DNA of 36,139 nt, from contig JANBQC010000195.1 in NCBI GenBank assembly GCA_027576995.1, positions 1-36,139 of the forward strand. Direction: 5' to 3'. This DNA comes from Dimargaris cristalligena (taxonomy: Eukaryota > Kickxellomycota > Dimargaritomycetes > Dimargaritales > Dimargaritaceae). The notes beneath the pieces were generated by a model. That model was not told the DNA's origin. It made no database searches and was given only the letters and a program-made list of their open reading frames with translations. How positions within the stretch are numbered: position 1 is the stretch's first letter; each line of letters starts with the position of its first letter. Both the position numbers and the translations under genes were made by a program. Below, in pieces: positions 23,279-33,014 of this stretch.

Positions 23279-23723
23279 TAGACCTAAACCTAGAAACTTA
23301 TTAAGGTCGCTGGCTATACAGTGTAGGTATAGATGGATAGCGAGGGATTATTGACCATCTGGTTCTAAATAGACCTGCCACTAGTAGCAACCGTAGCAAG
23401 TCCATAGGCGAAAGACTCAACTGCTCGGCTATTATTGTATCAGCAGCTGTGGAGATCAGGACTAGAGACCACCCAAGAAAGCCATAGTCCGACTGGATCT
23501 AGAGATTCCAACCACCGATCAACCACCTCCCCCTCCTTGCTGGTCTGTATGATCCCATGGGGCCTCTACACACTTTGCTCTACGGTTGAATTCTAACAAC
23601 GGGACCCGTTACCATTTCCGTTTGCCAGCCCCGCTGCTTTTCCCGATCGTCTAGAATTATCCAGGTCGGTTCTATTTTTCTTAATTAAGCCCCTCCTCGT
23701 CCCTTAATTGCCTTATTTTCAGC

Positions 23724-24518
23724 ATGCGCCGGTCCAAGGTCTACAGTACGCTGCGCGGTCTCGTCCGTCTGTCGTGGAACAAGACCAATCTTTACAATCT
23801 CTCCACCAAGAACCGTCGCCTTTTCGACGGCACCCGCAAGACGGTGTACCAGCAGCAATGGGTAGCCAAACGGGAAACCCGCGCCTACCACGATTCGCAC
23901 ACCACCGAACGGTCCTGGTTGAGCATGTTCAAGCCCCGGCTCCCCACCCTCAATATCCAATTATTGTCGGCCAGCCGCGCCAAACTCAACCGCGGTGCCA
24001 ACAACCCTTCAGCGTTGGGCGCGGACCTGTCGGCGAGTCAAATTGCAGCGACCGAAGCGGAAGTAGCCCACCGGCAACACCCCCAGGCCGCCTCCTTAAT
24101 GTTCAGCCCCATGGAACGCCGGCTCGACTTTATCGTGTTCCGCAGCCACTTTGCGTCCAGCATCTACATGGCCCGCCAAATGGTGCGGCACGGTAAAGTC
24201 ACCGTTAACGGCCGCAAGGTGGATCTGCCGAGCTATACCGCCGCGGACGGCGATGTGATCCAGGTGAATCCCGCCGCCGTGTGTACGCTCGAAAAGACCG
24301 CCAAGGAGGGCGAGTTTAAGTTCAAGGAACGTCCGTTTATGCAGCCCTGGATGTTTATCCCCGATTACCTCGAAGTGAACTACAATACGTGCTCCACCGT
24401 CTTTTTGCGCGATCCCCTGACCCGTCCCGGACGCACCGAATTGCCCTCGCCCTTTGCTCCCGATGTCCATGCCTTGGCCTACGAATTTTACACCGGTAAG
24501 GGTCGGTCTTACAAATAG
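23724..24518 (+). CDS. NAM9: Mitochondrial small-subunit ribosomal protein uS4m
   Basis: Intronless 264-codon ORF. The N-terminus (SKVYSTLRGLVRLSWNKTNL, then KTVYQQQWVAKRETRAYH at about 39-56) matches the uS4m/NAM9 block that contacts 15S rRNA. An S4 RNA-binding domain spans about 130-183 (MERRLDFIVFR, ARQMVRHGKVTVNGRKVDLP, DGDVIQVNP). The C-terminus has the fungal NAM9 tail (PFMQPWMFIPDYLEVNY, then STVFLRDPLTRPGRTE). At 264 aa it is much shorter than yeast Nam9 (about 486 aa), mainly because the long insertion between the S4 domain and the tail is missing. Codon use is strongly C/G-ending. The protein assembles early into the mitoribosome small subunit. The ATG follows TTTTCAGC, so the transcript may carry a 5'-UTR intron; an extra upstream coding exon is unlikely because the N-terminus already aligns. 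Confidence 0.95.
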   Translation: MRRSKVYSTLRGLVRLSWNKTNLYNLSTKNRRLFDGTRKTVYQQQWVAKRETRAYHDSHTTERSWLSMFKPRLPTLNIQLLSASRAKLNRGANNPSALGADLSASQIAATEAEVAHRQHPQAASLMFSPMERRLDFIVFRSHFASSIYMARQMVRHGKVTVNGRKVDLPSYTAADGDVIQVNPAAVCTLEKTAKEGEFKFKERPFMQPWMFIPDYLEVNYNTCSTVFLRDPLTRPGRTELPSPFAPDVHALAYEFYTGKGRSYK

Positions 24519-25556
24519 ACCCGACTCCAGCGTGCCAATCGGCGGCATTTTCTTGTTATTATTAAAAATGTCGCGGTTGTGAGGTCGACTTTTGCGATAT
24601 ATTTAAAGTCAGCTACCTTTCTATGGCCTGTTCCTCCTACTCTCTCTCTCTCTATTTTATTTCTCGTTCATTCTAGTAAAACCCTCGTCATTTTAGATTA
24701 TTTTATAGGCAAACTTAAAGTGGGCTATAGACGGTTGCTTTAGGATTCGGCTGATAATCAGTTAATAGGATGGCTTTCGTAATCAACTGTCCAGAAGATG
24801 CCATTTCAAACTATTGATGAATTGGGGAAGTAGGACGGGACTCATAGCCAGGGAGTAATGTGATATATACTTGCTATGTTGTAGTGGGAGTAAGTCCATG
24901 GTGCCCGCCTATAGCTGTTAATGGGCGGAACGAAGCCGGTGTATTGGCAAAGAAGGAAGGCAGTAATGAATGGGACACAGGCCTTGGAATCAAACAATAG
25001 CGGGAATCCCCCCAGTCTACAAGTCCGCAGCCGGGGTGAGTTCTGAATACCATGGGGAATCTTCCTGGCAGGGTTGGTGAGAGAGAGAAGAACGTGCTTG
25101 GCTATTTTTACTCGGTGAGGCCATACCCCCCACTGCTAGCTTATTATATAGGGTCTACTCTATATCGCAGCCCCGCTCCCTTGTTCGTGGCATATATTTA
25201 TATAATATACATATATACACATATAGTAGCTTGAGTCTATATCCCTGTACTGGTCAGTGCTTGTTTCTTTGCCCCGTCAAGGTTCCATTCATGCATTCTA
25301 TGCAACCATTACCCTTATCTCCCTTTTTCTTACCCAGTTACTTCTAGTTTTCGGCTATTCACATTCTCCCACCTCTTTCCCCCGGCCTTTTCCCCATTTA
25401 CCTACCCCATCTGCCCGCGCCATCCCCCCTTCGTTCATCTCCCGGCTAAGGGTGCATAGCCCGCGCATTCCAACCCCCCCTATTGGTACTTCCTCAATAC
25501 CAACCTCCATAGACATATATACATTGCCTTCCGACCTCCCCCCCTTGTAAGCAACG
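24519..25556. other. Intergenic region, NAM9 to HID1
   Basis: About 1 kb between two plus-strand genes. It holds a short CT run at about 24639-24653, TA-rich patches around 25190-25225 and a pyrimidine-rich stretch just upstream of the HID1 start. No gene is seen. Confidence 0.5.
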
Positions 25557-28500
25557 ATGGGCGCAACCGACAGCAAAATCGCCTTGCGGACGGGCATATT
25601 CCGACTAGCTAAAGAACGGGTAAGCTGACTGACCCCTTCCTCCAGTAGTTTCACTTTCGACCAGTCACATTCCAGGCTATTGGCCAATTGCCATGTAGGA
25701 GGAGGGCCCCCTCCCTCCCTACTTACCTACCTACCTTCTCTGCCTTACAAAATCTGTTTGCTCGCCCGGCCCATATGCGGGCTGACTCCCAAAATTTCAC
25801 CGCCGCCAATATCCTGGTCGAATATATCCCCCCTAACCCACGCATGCCTCTTTTACCGCCTGTACTTCTACTATACTAGAATTTAAACGAAAACGACGAA
25901 TACTGGTCGAGTGTAAGTGTTAACTCGTTACACCGCCTATACTCAACGTAAATACCATTGCTTAGTATCCGAGGGCTTCTTATAACTGTTTTCCTATACT
26001 GAATTATACTGCTGAATCTCCGCCCCTTCCACTATTTCTAACGCATCCACCCCTGCCTCAAACCACTGGTCGCCTAATATAGCTATGGTCCGTTCCCGAG
26101 AGCGCCGACGATATCTTCTCCCTCTTCACTGCCCAGGATCTCCGCCGAATCCGCGACCAGGCCCCCGAGAATTTCGCTACTCTATTCACGAAGCTCTACG
26201 AGAGAATCGTCCAAATCAAATCCTCCCCCATTTTTACCCCCTCCACTGATACCTCCCAACCCCCCACGTCGCCCCAGGCCCTCCAGGCCATTACTAAGCA
26301 GTTGCTCAATTGCATCCGTTTGTTGACCCGTCTTATCCCCTTTGTCTACGAAAAGACCGGGGCTCCGGGGGATGAAGCGGTATTGGCCGCCAGTCTATTC
26401 TGGTCGACTCATAAAAAGGTAAGTGCAACGGATCCATTAGCGGGATTATTTTTAGGATAGCCTACCCCCCCCACATTATCTATAGTATTTACCGCCATAT
26501 GCCACTGCTTTCGTTTCGAATCCCCTACTGAGTTCCCCTCCCCCCTATTTTTTTTTATATTATCACCAACTGTCATACTACAGGGGTCCCGGTGCTTCGG
26601 TGAGCGACTAGTGTCGACCGTGCTAGACTTGCTGTTCCTTTCGGACTTCACCGTTCCTAAATCGGAGGATGCCGCCCAACAAGCGCAAATCAACTACTGT
26701 ATCTGGGAATCGGGCATCGGGCAGACCCAACTGGTGGCTACGAGTAAAGAGTTTGTCTTCCACCGACTGGAAGTCATGCGCCTTCTACTGTGCCTACTCT
26801 CCGAATCCATGTACACCCCCGGCAGTACCATCCTAACGCAACCGAACCGTGCCTTGGACTACCTGGCCTTTCTCCCCGACAAAAAAGTGGTGCTTACTTT
26901 ACTCTGTAGTCTCATCAATACCGCCCTTAAGTTCAAATCCGCCGGGTGGGGCATTCCCTATAAAATGAAACCCGCCCACGACCCTCATGACCTACTCGCC
27001 GTGTACTGCATACAGACCCTGTTGGCCTTATTAAACGCTGCTAAGAATGCATCCACCATCAGCACCACCGCCGCTGACGGGGAGTCCGTGGGTGGGGAAG
27101 AGAATGGGAAGCCAGGGATAAGTGGAAACGGGTCACCCCATCCCCGTCCTCATTCCATCGAGGACCAACCCGCTGCGGACGGTACGACGCCAGCCTCGAA
27201 CCGGTCCCTCAATCTGTTCCATGGCTACGTGGCTCGGCTTCACCGCCAAGGGGATTTCGCTTTTTTATCCAGCAACATCAGTCGCATCCTCACCCTGCTG
27301 GTCCGGTCAAGGGCATCCTATTTCCAAATGGGCAGTCGTACGCAGCATAACATTTGTCAGGAGACTATGATGCTGCTTTGGACTCTTCTTCAAGTGAATC
27401 TGGTAAGTGTGGGGCTGTACCATTATCGTAATTCTAGACACTGGGTTGCATAGATGAATTATAGGGGTTCATTTTGAGGCGGATCAATGTGGAAATATAC
27501 CCTATAATGGGGCTTAATGCCCGCTACCCCCCGTGTGACTGGATCGGGACTATCTTAGATTTTCCCATGTAGCCCACCCAACCCCATCAGAGCCTAACCG
27601 TTTATAATTAGAATTACTATTATTATTGTATTGTATCAACATTTGCATTCCCATTCCTATGGTTATCTCGATCGGGGCTTTACTCTATTGGGGAATATAG
27701 AAATTCAGCACATTCTTAATCGAGAGCGAGGAATTCATGTCGGTCATTGTTGCCGTTTCGTTCTTTTCCTGGGACAACAAGGCGGATCCCCTTTATATCG
27801 GCCAGGTCCGAATGGCCGTCTTTTTGCTCCACATTTTCTCCGAGGAACCGCGGTTCGGCGAACGGTTAAATGGCAACTTTGACCAGGCCATCTTACCCAC
27901 TGCCATGCGTATCCCGGCCAACCAAATCAGCCACGCCGATTGGCTGATCTATACCTTCTACACCCTCATAACCACCACCAAGACAATCCACGCCGCCCTG
28001 CATCCCACCATGCTGATGGTGCTCCGGAATATCGCGCCCTACCTCAAGGGTCTGACACCCTTTGCTAGCGATAAACTCATGCGTCTCTTGACCATCTACT
28101 CCAGCCCAACGGTACTCCTGGCCAATGAAAGCAACTACCGTTCCCTTTTGTATGTACTGGAAATCATCAATTACGTGATCTATTACCAAATGTCGTCCAA
28201 TATGCAGTTCTTGTACGCCCTGATCCGTACGAACGATACGGTCCGCAAACTGGCCCAACTCGATTTTGCGACAGCCTTAGTCGAATGGGAAGACGTCCAA
28301 AAAGCCCGGGAACAGCGGGTTTTGGCCGGTATGTCGGATAAAGCGCGGGGCAAACTACCCGAGGCGTCACCGACCCCACGTAGTCAGCCCGGCTCCCCTA
28401 CTAGTGTGGTGTCGGGCCGACCGTCCAACGGCGGCGGCAGTCCCGTCACGGGTCTAGATTTCTACCCCACTTTGGAATGGTTCAATTCCTGGTACCCCAA

Positions 28501-28825
28501 ACTTCCCCTCCGCGGCATCCTCATTCTCCTGGACGCTACCGTACCTTACGTCCAGGACCATCTCGCCCAAAACCCCCTCCAATCCGATACGCAAGTCCTG
28601 GTCCTGCTCCGTTCCAACGAATTCCACCAGCGGTTACCGCGGGATCTGGATGCCGCCACTAATGGGGCCGCACCCCCCATTGCGATTCGGCACCTCCGTT
28701 GGTCGAAACCATTGTCCGCGTGGTACCGCGGGTTACTGTGGAGTCAGATCTATGTGGCCGGAACGGCTCCGTTGGGCCTGTGGAATGGAACGAACATTCA
28801 GCTGTTCCAGGTGAAAAGTCAGTAG
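25557..28825 (+). CDS. HID1 family protein (fungal Ftp105-like), Golgi/secretory pathway
   Basis: Five exons, all joined in phase 0: 25557-25619, 25880-25912 (33-nt microexon), 26083-26418, 26584-27402, 27701-28825, giving 791 aa, close to human HID1. Introns are 165-298 nt with GTAAG donors and TAG/CAG acceptors. The N-terminus MGATDSK carries Gly2 in an N-myristoylation context, conserved in HID1. The microexon gives NLNENDEYWSS, followed by LWSVPESADDIFSLF. Later family blocks: LDLLFLSDFTVP (exon 4), GWGIPYK, PNRALDYLAFL, and a C-terminus with LEWFNSWYPKLPLR and WYRGLLWSQIYV. HID1 proteins are peripheral membrane proteins of medial/trans-Golgi; in fission yeast Ftp105 holds the deubiquitinase Ubp5 at the Golgi, and in animals HID1 supports dense-core vesicle formation. 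Ser/Pro-rich and Gly-rich insertions near residues 280-320 and 630-670 look disordered. Confidence 0.95.
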
Positions 28826-29729
28826 AAGCATAGGAGGCTCCATTCGCACCTTTCTTTCTAACTCGGTTTTCCTTAAACATCCATACGCCCACACATACAT
28901 TCATCTCTTCTTGTCGATGGGCTGCTGCAATATTACACACCCTATCACTTTTCTCATTATGATTATTTGGTCCAATGTTTTCATTTTCCCCTCTTTTTAT
29001 ATAGTCAAAATACCCAATGTGTTTAATCGGCTTTTTGCATACTTTTTGTTTTTTACTAAGAAAATACTCATTATCCCATAATTGGTTTTGTCATTGATCA
29101 TTTAAGGCGTATTCCATTAAATTTTATATATACGGAAGACTTCAGTAGCCCCAATACATATATATAAATTACATTGATGGTAGAACCATATCAATACAAT
29201 AATACAATGCCAATTATTCCCTCAATAGATGTAGCTTTATTTATATATTTATACTTATATTTAAAGAGGAACGGAATGGCCAATGGAAAACTTTTGGTAT
29301 GGGATGGTAGGGTTTTAGACAATGTATAATTTAACTAGCCCTTTTATAAATACATTGGGCTGACGAATGAGCCGGAAAAGGGTGTATGGCCTGAGCCATC
29401 ATTGTGGTAACGGTGTCGTTGTTAATAGCGCGAAGGAAGGTCGCGCGAGTCTGAACCGCGCGGTCTATAGCAAAAATAAATATATAAATAATTGCCCTAT
29501 GATGGTCGATGGGATTTGATTTGATTTGACTTGATTTGACTTGATTTGATTTGACTTGATTTGACTTGATTTGATTTGATTTGATTTGATTTGATTTGAT
29601 TCGATTCGATTCGATTCGATTCGGACCTGTTGGTTGAGCTGTATCAGGGTTTGGGTTGAACTAAGGGAATGGGCTAGGCAAGGGTGGGGGGTGCCGGGGT
29701 TGTCATGATCCCTCCCTCTCCAAAGACGG
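28826..29729. other. Convergent 3' intergenic region
   Basis: About 900 bp of AT-rich sequence between the 3' ends of the HID1 gene (+) and the ubiquitin-like gene (-). It contains a pentanucleotide array at 29513-29623 and several AATAAA-like A/T motifs that could serve as polyadenylation signals. No coding sequence is seen. Confidence 0.6.
29513..29623. repeat. Pentanucleotide array (GATTT)n with ordered variants
   Basis: About 22 copies of GATTT. In the left half, GACTT variants alternate with GATTT; the middle is pure GATTT; the last five copies are GATTC. The variants are sorted into blocks rather than scattered. Confidence 0.97.
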
Positions 29730-30526
29730 TTAATAGGTCATTTTGATTTCGGACCAATTTTCGATGTTGCATTGGCTGAGGGTGTAGTTATCGGGAAGTT
29801 CTTGGCCGCTAATATATAATACAAGGCGGTAGGGGGATTATATTTTTTTCATAGAATAGCTAAAGGGTTAGCAATACCGTCCAATATTCTGGTGAAGAGG
29901 AGGAGGATGGAGGGGGGGGATCAGAGTTGGGCCCCTGTCCCTTTTCATGCCATGTGGGTAGGGCTCGAAGGGGGAGGGAGGTAGTGAAGGCAATCAGATA
30001 AATTGACAAGGGGCAATGGTCGGTAGCACTTACTGGTTGTAAAAGGTAATGCGCTGATCGGGTATAGAGACATCCCTCCGGATATATTCCTTGACTTTGC
30101 TGATGGGCTCATTTTCACTATAAAGAGAGAGAGAGAGAGAGAGAGTAAGAAGAGGCGAGTATGGCGTATAGTTTTTAGCTAAAAACCACTAGACGAGGTA
30201 AGGGAGCCAAAGTGAGAGAAAGCTAGAATGGGAGTGTGACAGATCACGGTTATATAGAAGAAAGTGGAGTTTATGAACCGAGCCCAAAGTGGGACGGAGT
30301 TTAATTGATAATCGCGCGATTCGGTCATCGCCTGTCAGAAAACCAATTGCCAAGGGAGGAGGGGGGGAGGGAGTCTAATTCGCCAAACTCTGAGATGCAC
30401 TGGTATAATAGAGTCAAGCACCGCCACTCATTGTTTCACATTGTTGTGGGGGATTGCGTTTACTTACTGGCTAACGTATCCGTAAACGCTCTGGTCGGTG
30501 CTGTCCAAAATGTCGAAGCAGTACAT
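29730..30526 (-). CDS. Stand-alone ubiquitin-like protein, 73 aa, no di-glycine tail
   Basis: Three short exons, none visible as a long ORF: 30526-30468 (ATG, 19 codons + 2 nt), 30117-30034 (84 nt) and 29808-29730 (ends TAA). Both introns (30467-30118, 30033-29809) have GTAAGT donors, TAG acceptors and phase 2, and both joins keep the frame (CA|T and CA|C). The product begins MYCFDILDST and continues EPISKVKEYIRRDVSIPDQR, ITFYNHGQELPDNYTLSQCN and IENWSEIKMTY. This follows ubiquitin through strand 1, the central helix (IxxVKxxI), the IPxDQ turn, GxxLxDxxTLxxxNI and the last strand. It stops there, lacking the RLRGG tail, so it should not be conjugated through its C-terminus. It is not clearly Hub1/UBL5. 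Function unknown; a protein-protein interaction module is the natural inference. Confidence 0.75.
30124..30145 (-). repeat. (CT)n tract serving as polypyrimidine tract
   Basis: GA repeat on the plus strand, CT on the coding strand. It ends a few bases before the TATAG acceptor of intron 1 of the ubiquitin-like gene, where a polypyrimidine tract is expected. Confidence 0.7.
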
Positions 30527-33014
30527 GGCAGGATAATGCGTGTGTGTGTGGAAGTGACGAGGGAGGAGAGTAGCGGGAGGTAGAGGAGGAACACTATAAT
30601 TCCAACCTATAAGAGGAGATATGGATGAAAGAAAACGACTTGATTGAGTAAAGGAGAGTGAGGGAAGGTAGGGTGATGTCTGGATATATATATATATATA
30701 TATATGTATATGTATCCATATATAAAGGTGAATAATGTATCAATGTGGCGGTAGAGAGTAGGATGAAGCAGGCTTAATGAATCGCGAGGAGGAAAGGGAG
30801 GCAGGTCAAAAATAAGCTAGTTTTTTAGAGGGTTAGCGACCTGTCAAACAATGTGTGGAGTTCGGGAATTCTAATGGATAGGAAGATGGCCAATAATGGG
30901 CGGCGGAGTTTAAGTAAAAATGCTTTCTTAGTATTGAAAAGGGAGAAGGAGGAGAAGGTAATGCATTATTTATACGCCTGGTCCCTGCCCTGGTGCATGC
31001 CTCGCGCATACCGCCGTGCTGCAAATGGGGAAGAGAAATGGGGTGAGGAGTGGTCGTGGCCGTGACCGTGACCGTGAACCTTGTCCCTAGCCTGAAGATA
31101 GGGGTAATTTAGAGCCCAGACTATCCCTTTCTTTCTCTGTCAGGTGCTATTCCTAGGCATTAGCGAAGGTTTAGCTGAGCCAGGTGGGATGGGGTGGATA
31201 ACCGGTATCCAGGGAATCCATCATATCTTTAGCGTATAGCTCCCGGGGCAGCGACGATGAGGAAGAGGCATACCAACCACATTATTCCCGATTCATGGTT
31301 CACCACTCCATTCATCGGAACGCCCCCCTCCCCACCTTTCCAAGCGGCGGGGTACGAAATGGAAACGGTTTGGGTTGAAGTAGTTAAATCGACTGGGCTT
31401 GGTAATACGCGCCTAGCCTAGCCACGGGCCGCCTCTGCGGGGCTGGCGTACGTATCTTCATTTAGAATTAGTCATGATTCCAGAAGGGGCGTTATATTAT
31501 CAGAAAGAGAGAGAGAGAGATGGTGAAGGCTGAATGTGGGGTGGATTGGCGACATTATAGTTCAACGAATTCACCTAGACGACGGAAATTCGGAATACCT
31601 CTTATTTACGGGTCCCTCCCCCTCCCGTCTCTTTTTTCCGATCCTTAGCCACGGTAGACACGGGCTATATCAGGGTAGGAATCGGGATAAAATAAGACGA
31701 AAACGGGGAGGGGTGTGTGTGGGAGTGTATAGGTTGGGTCTATTCTATCCAGTATTCCCATTAGATCGGTGTCGTTATTGTCCATCGAATTAGGTAGGCG
31801 CCCTCTAAAGTAAAGGAGGGGGGGGATAGCACGATTAGACACATGCCACCCCACCACAGTGGATAGCGCGATTTTAGATGTAACGATACTTAGTTAATGA
31901 CCCTCAAGTATTGAAATTATTCACCCGATATGGGTATTTAGTTAGCTTGAACCCCTAAAGATAAACAACAGCGGTAACATGTGCTACATTAACGAGGAGA
32001 GAACATCTTCCCGAACCGATCATGATGAAGTTGTGATGGGCGGAAATGAGGAAGAGGGATATATACACTACGATCTCGGATTTCCATCGCCTATTTTATT
32101 TTATTCGGAATCCTTTTTACCGAATTAGTATATCTTGCCATTACACTCAAGGGATTTTGAGTGGGTGAACAAAAATGAAATGGCTGGGCATATCTCTCAA
32201 TCTGAGCGGGGATACCAAAATAATAGAATAGAGTTAGTCAATTAGTTAGTTGGCGGAAGCGAAGAAGGCTTGCGGAATCAACCAAAAAATGGTTTAAAAT
32301 GGTAAAGGAGGAGGAGGAGGAGACGGGGCGGTGGATGAAGAAGAAGGTACGCGGTAAAGCAACCAGCTGACCCTTTTAATGCGCCGACTTTTTTAATAAG
32401 TGGCGTCAACCAACAACCCTTGTCCTTCATATTCATTCATCCTCTTCTAACACCAACCTTCCTGTAATTCTCTGGCTCCCTTTGACAAACCCTAGAAGAG
32501 AAAGTCTGGAGGAATTCTCCACAACCCCCCCCCCTTCTCTACCGGAGCACCTAAGCTTGTGGCGAACCCAATCTCTTTTAGAGGCTCTCTGTATATTCGG
32601 AAGGGCGGCCATATCGGTAGATGATGCGACATGCTTAATAGAGGCCTCCCTATACAGCCGTACTACTCAAGAAACTCCACCTTCCATTTTCAATCAAACC
32701 CAAATATATACACCGGCATTTACAGATAAGAACAATTAGGCTTTCTTAGGAACTATAGATACCAGAAAACAAACCAAGCACCAAAACAAATAACAGGTAT
32801 AATAAAGGTGATGGTGCACCGAATAAATAGAGAAATGTGAGAAACCCAAGCAATCACCCCTTATACTGTCTCTATATTGCACCCAAGTTTAAGTGTGGGG
32901 CGCGAATACAGCCGGATCATGTAATTGACGACTGAGCAGCTGGAGAGATGTATGACTCTCTAGACGGGGTGGCCAACAGGGACTTTCAAACAGTGTATAC
33001 GTATGGGACCAAGC
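30527..33014. other. Gene-free interval of about 2.5 kb
   Basis: Between the 5' end of the ubiquitin-like gene and the 3' end of the GILT-like gene. It contains a TA run at 30683-30705, a short GTGACC triplication at about 31060-31075, a GA run at about 31505-31520 and purine-rich GGA repeats at about 32307-32325. An open frame at 32482-32739 (+) begins after a CCCTAG that could be an acceptor, but its product is not recognisable and no partner exon was found. Confidence 0.45.
30683..30705. repeat. (TA)n microsatellite
   Basis: Uninterrupted TA dinucleotides, followed by degenerate GTATATG units. Confidence 0.9.

Larger units (their letters stand above)
22462..23723. promoter_or_regulatory. 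Divergent intergenic region between ATP5 and NAM9
   Basis: A 1.26-kb spacer separates the two divergently transcribed mitochondrial genes. It holds two identical 8-bp palindromes TCACGTGA, 324 bp apart, and closely spaced ATTGG motifs at 22906-22910 and 22914-22918 (CCAAT on the ATP5 strand). No ORF within it is gene-like. The NAM9 start is preceded by TTATTTTCAGC, which looks like a 3' splice site, so a 5'-UTR intron may lie in the right-hand part. Confidence 0.5.

Noticed and set aside
23708..24196. 162-codon plus-strand frame overlapping NAM9, and antisense frames at 23685-23960 and 24096-24548
   Set aside because: Shadow frames of the strongly biased NAM9 codons.
29513..29623. Pentanucleotide array as a CRISPR or telomere repeat
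   Set aside because: Units are 5 bp without spacers and do not match a known telomere motif.
32482..32739. 85-codon plus-strand open frame after a possible acceptor CCCTAG
   Set aside because: No partner exon with a matching donor was found and no family recognised.
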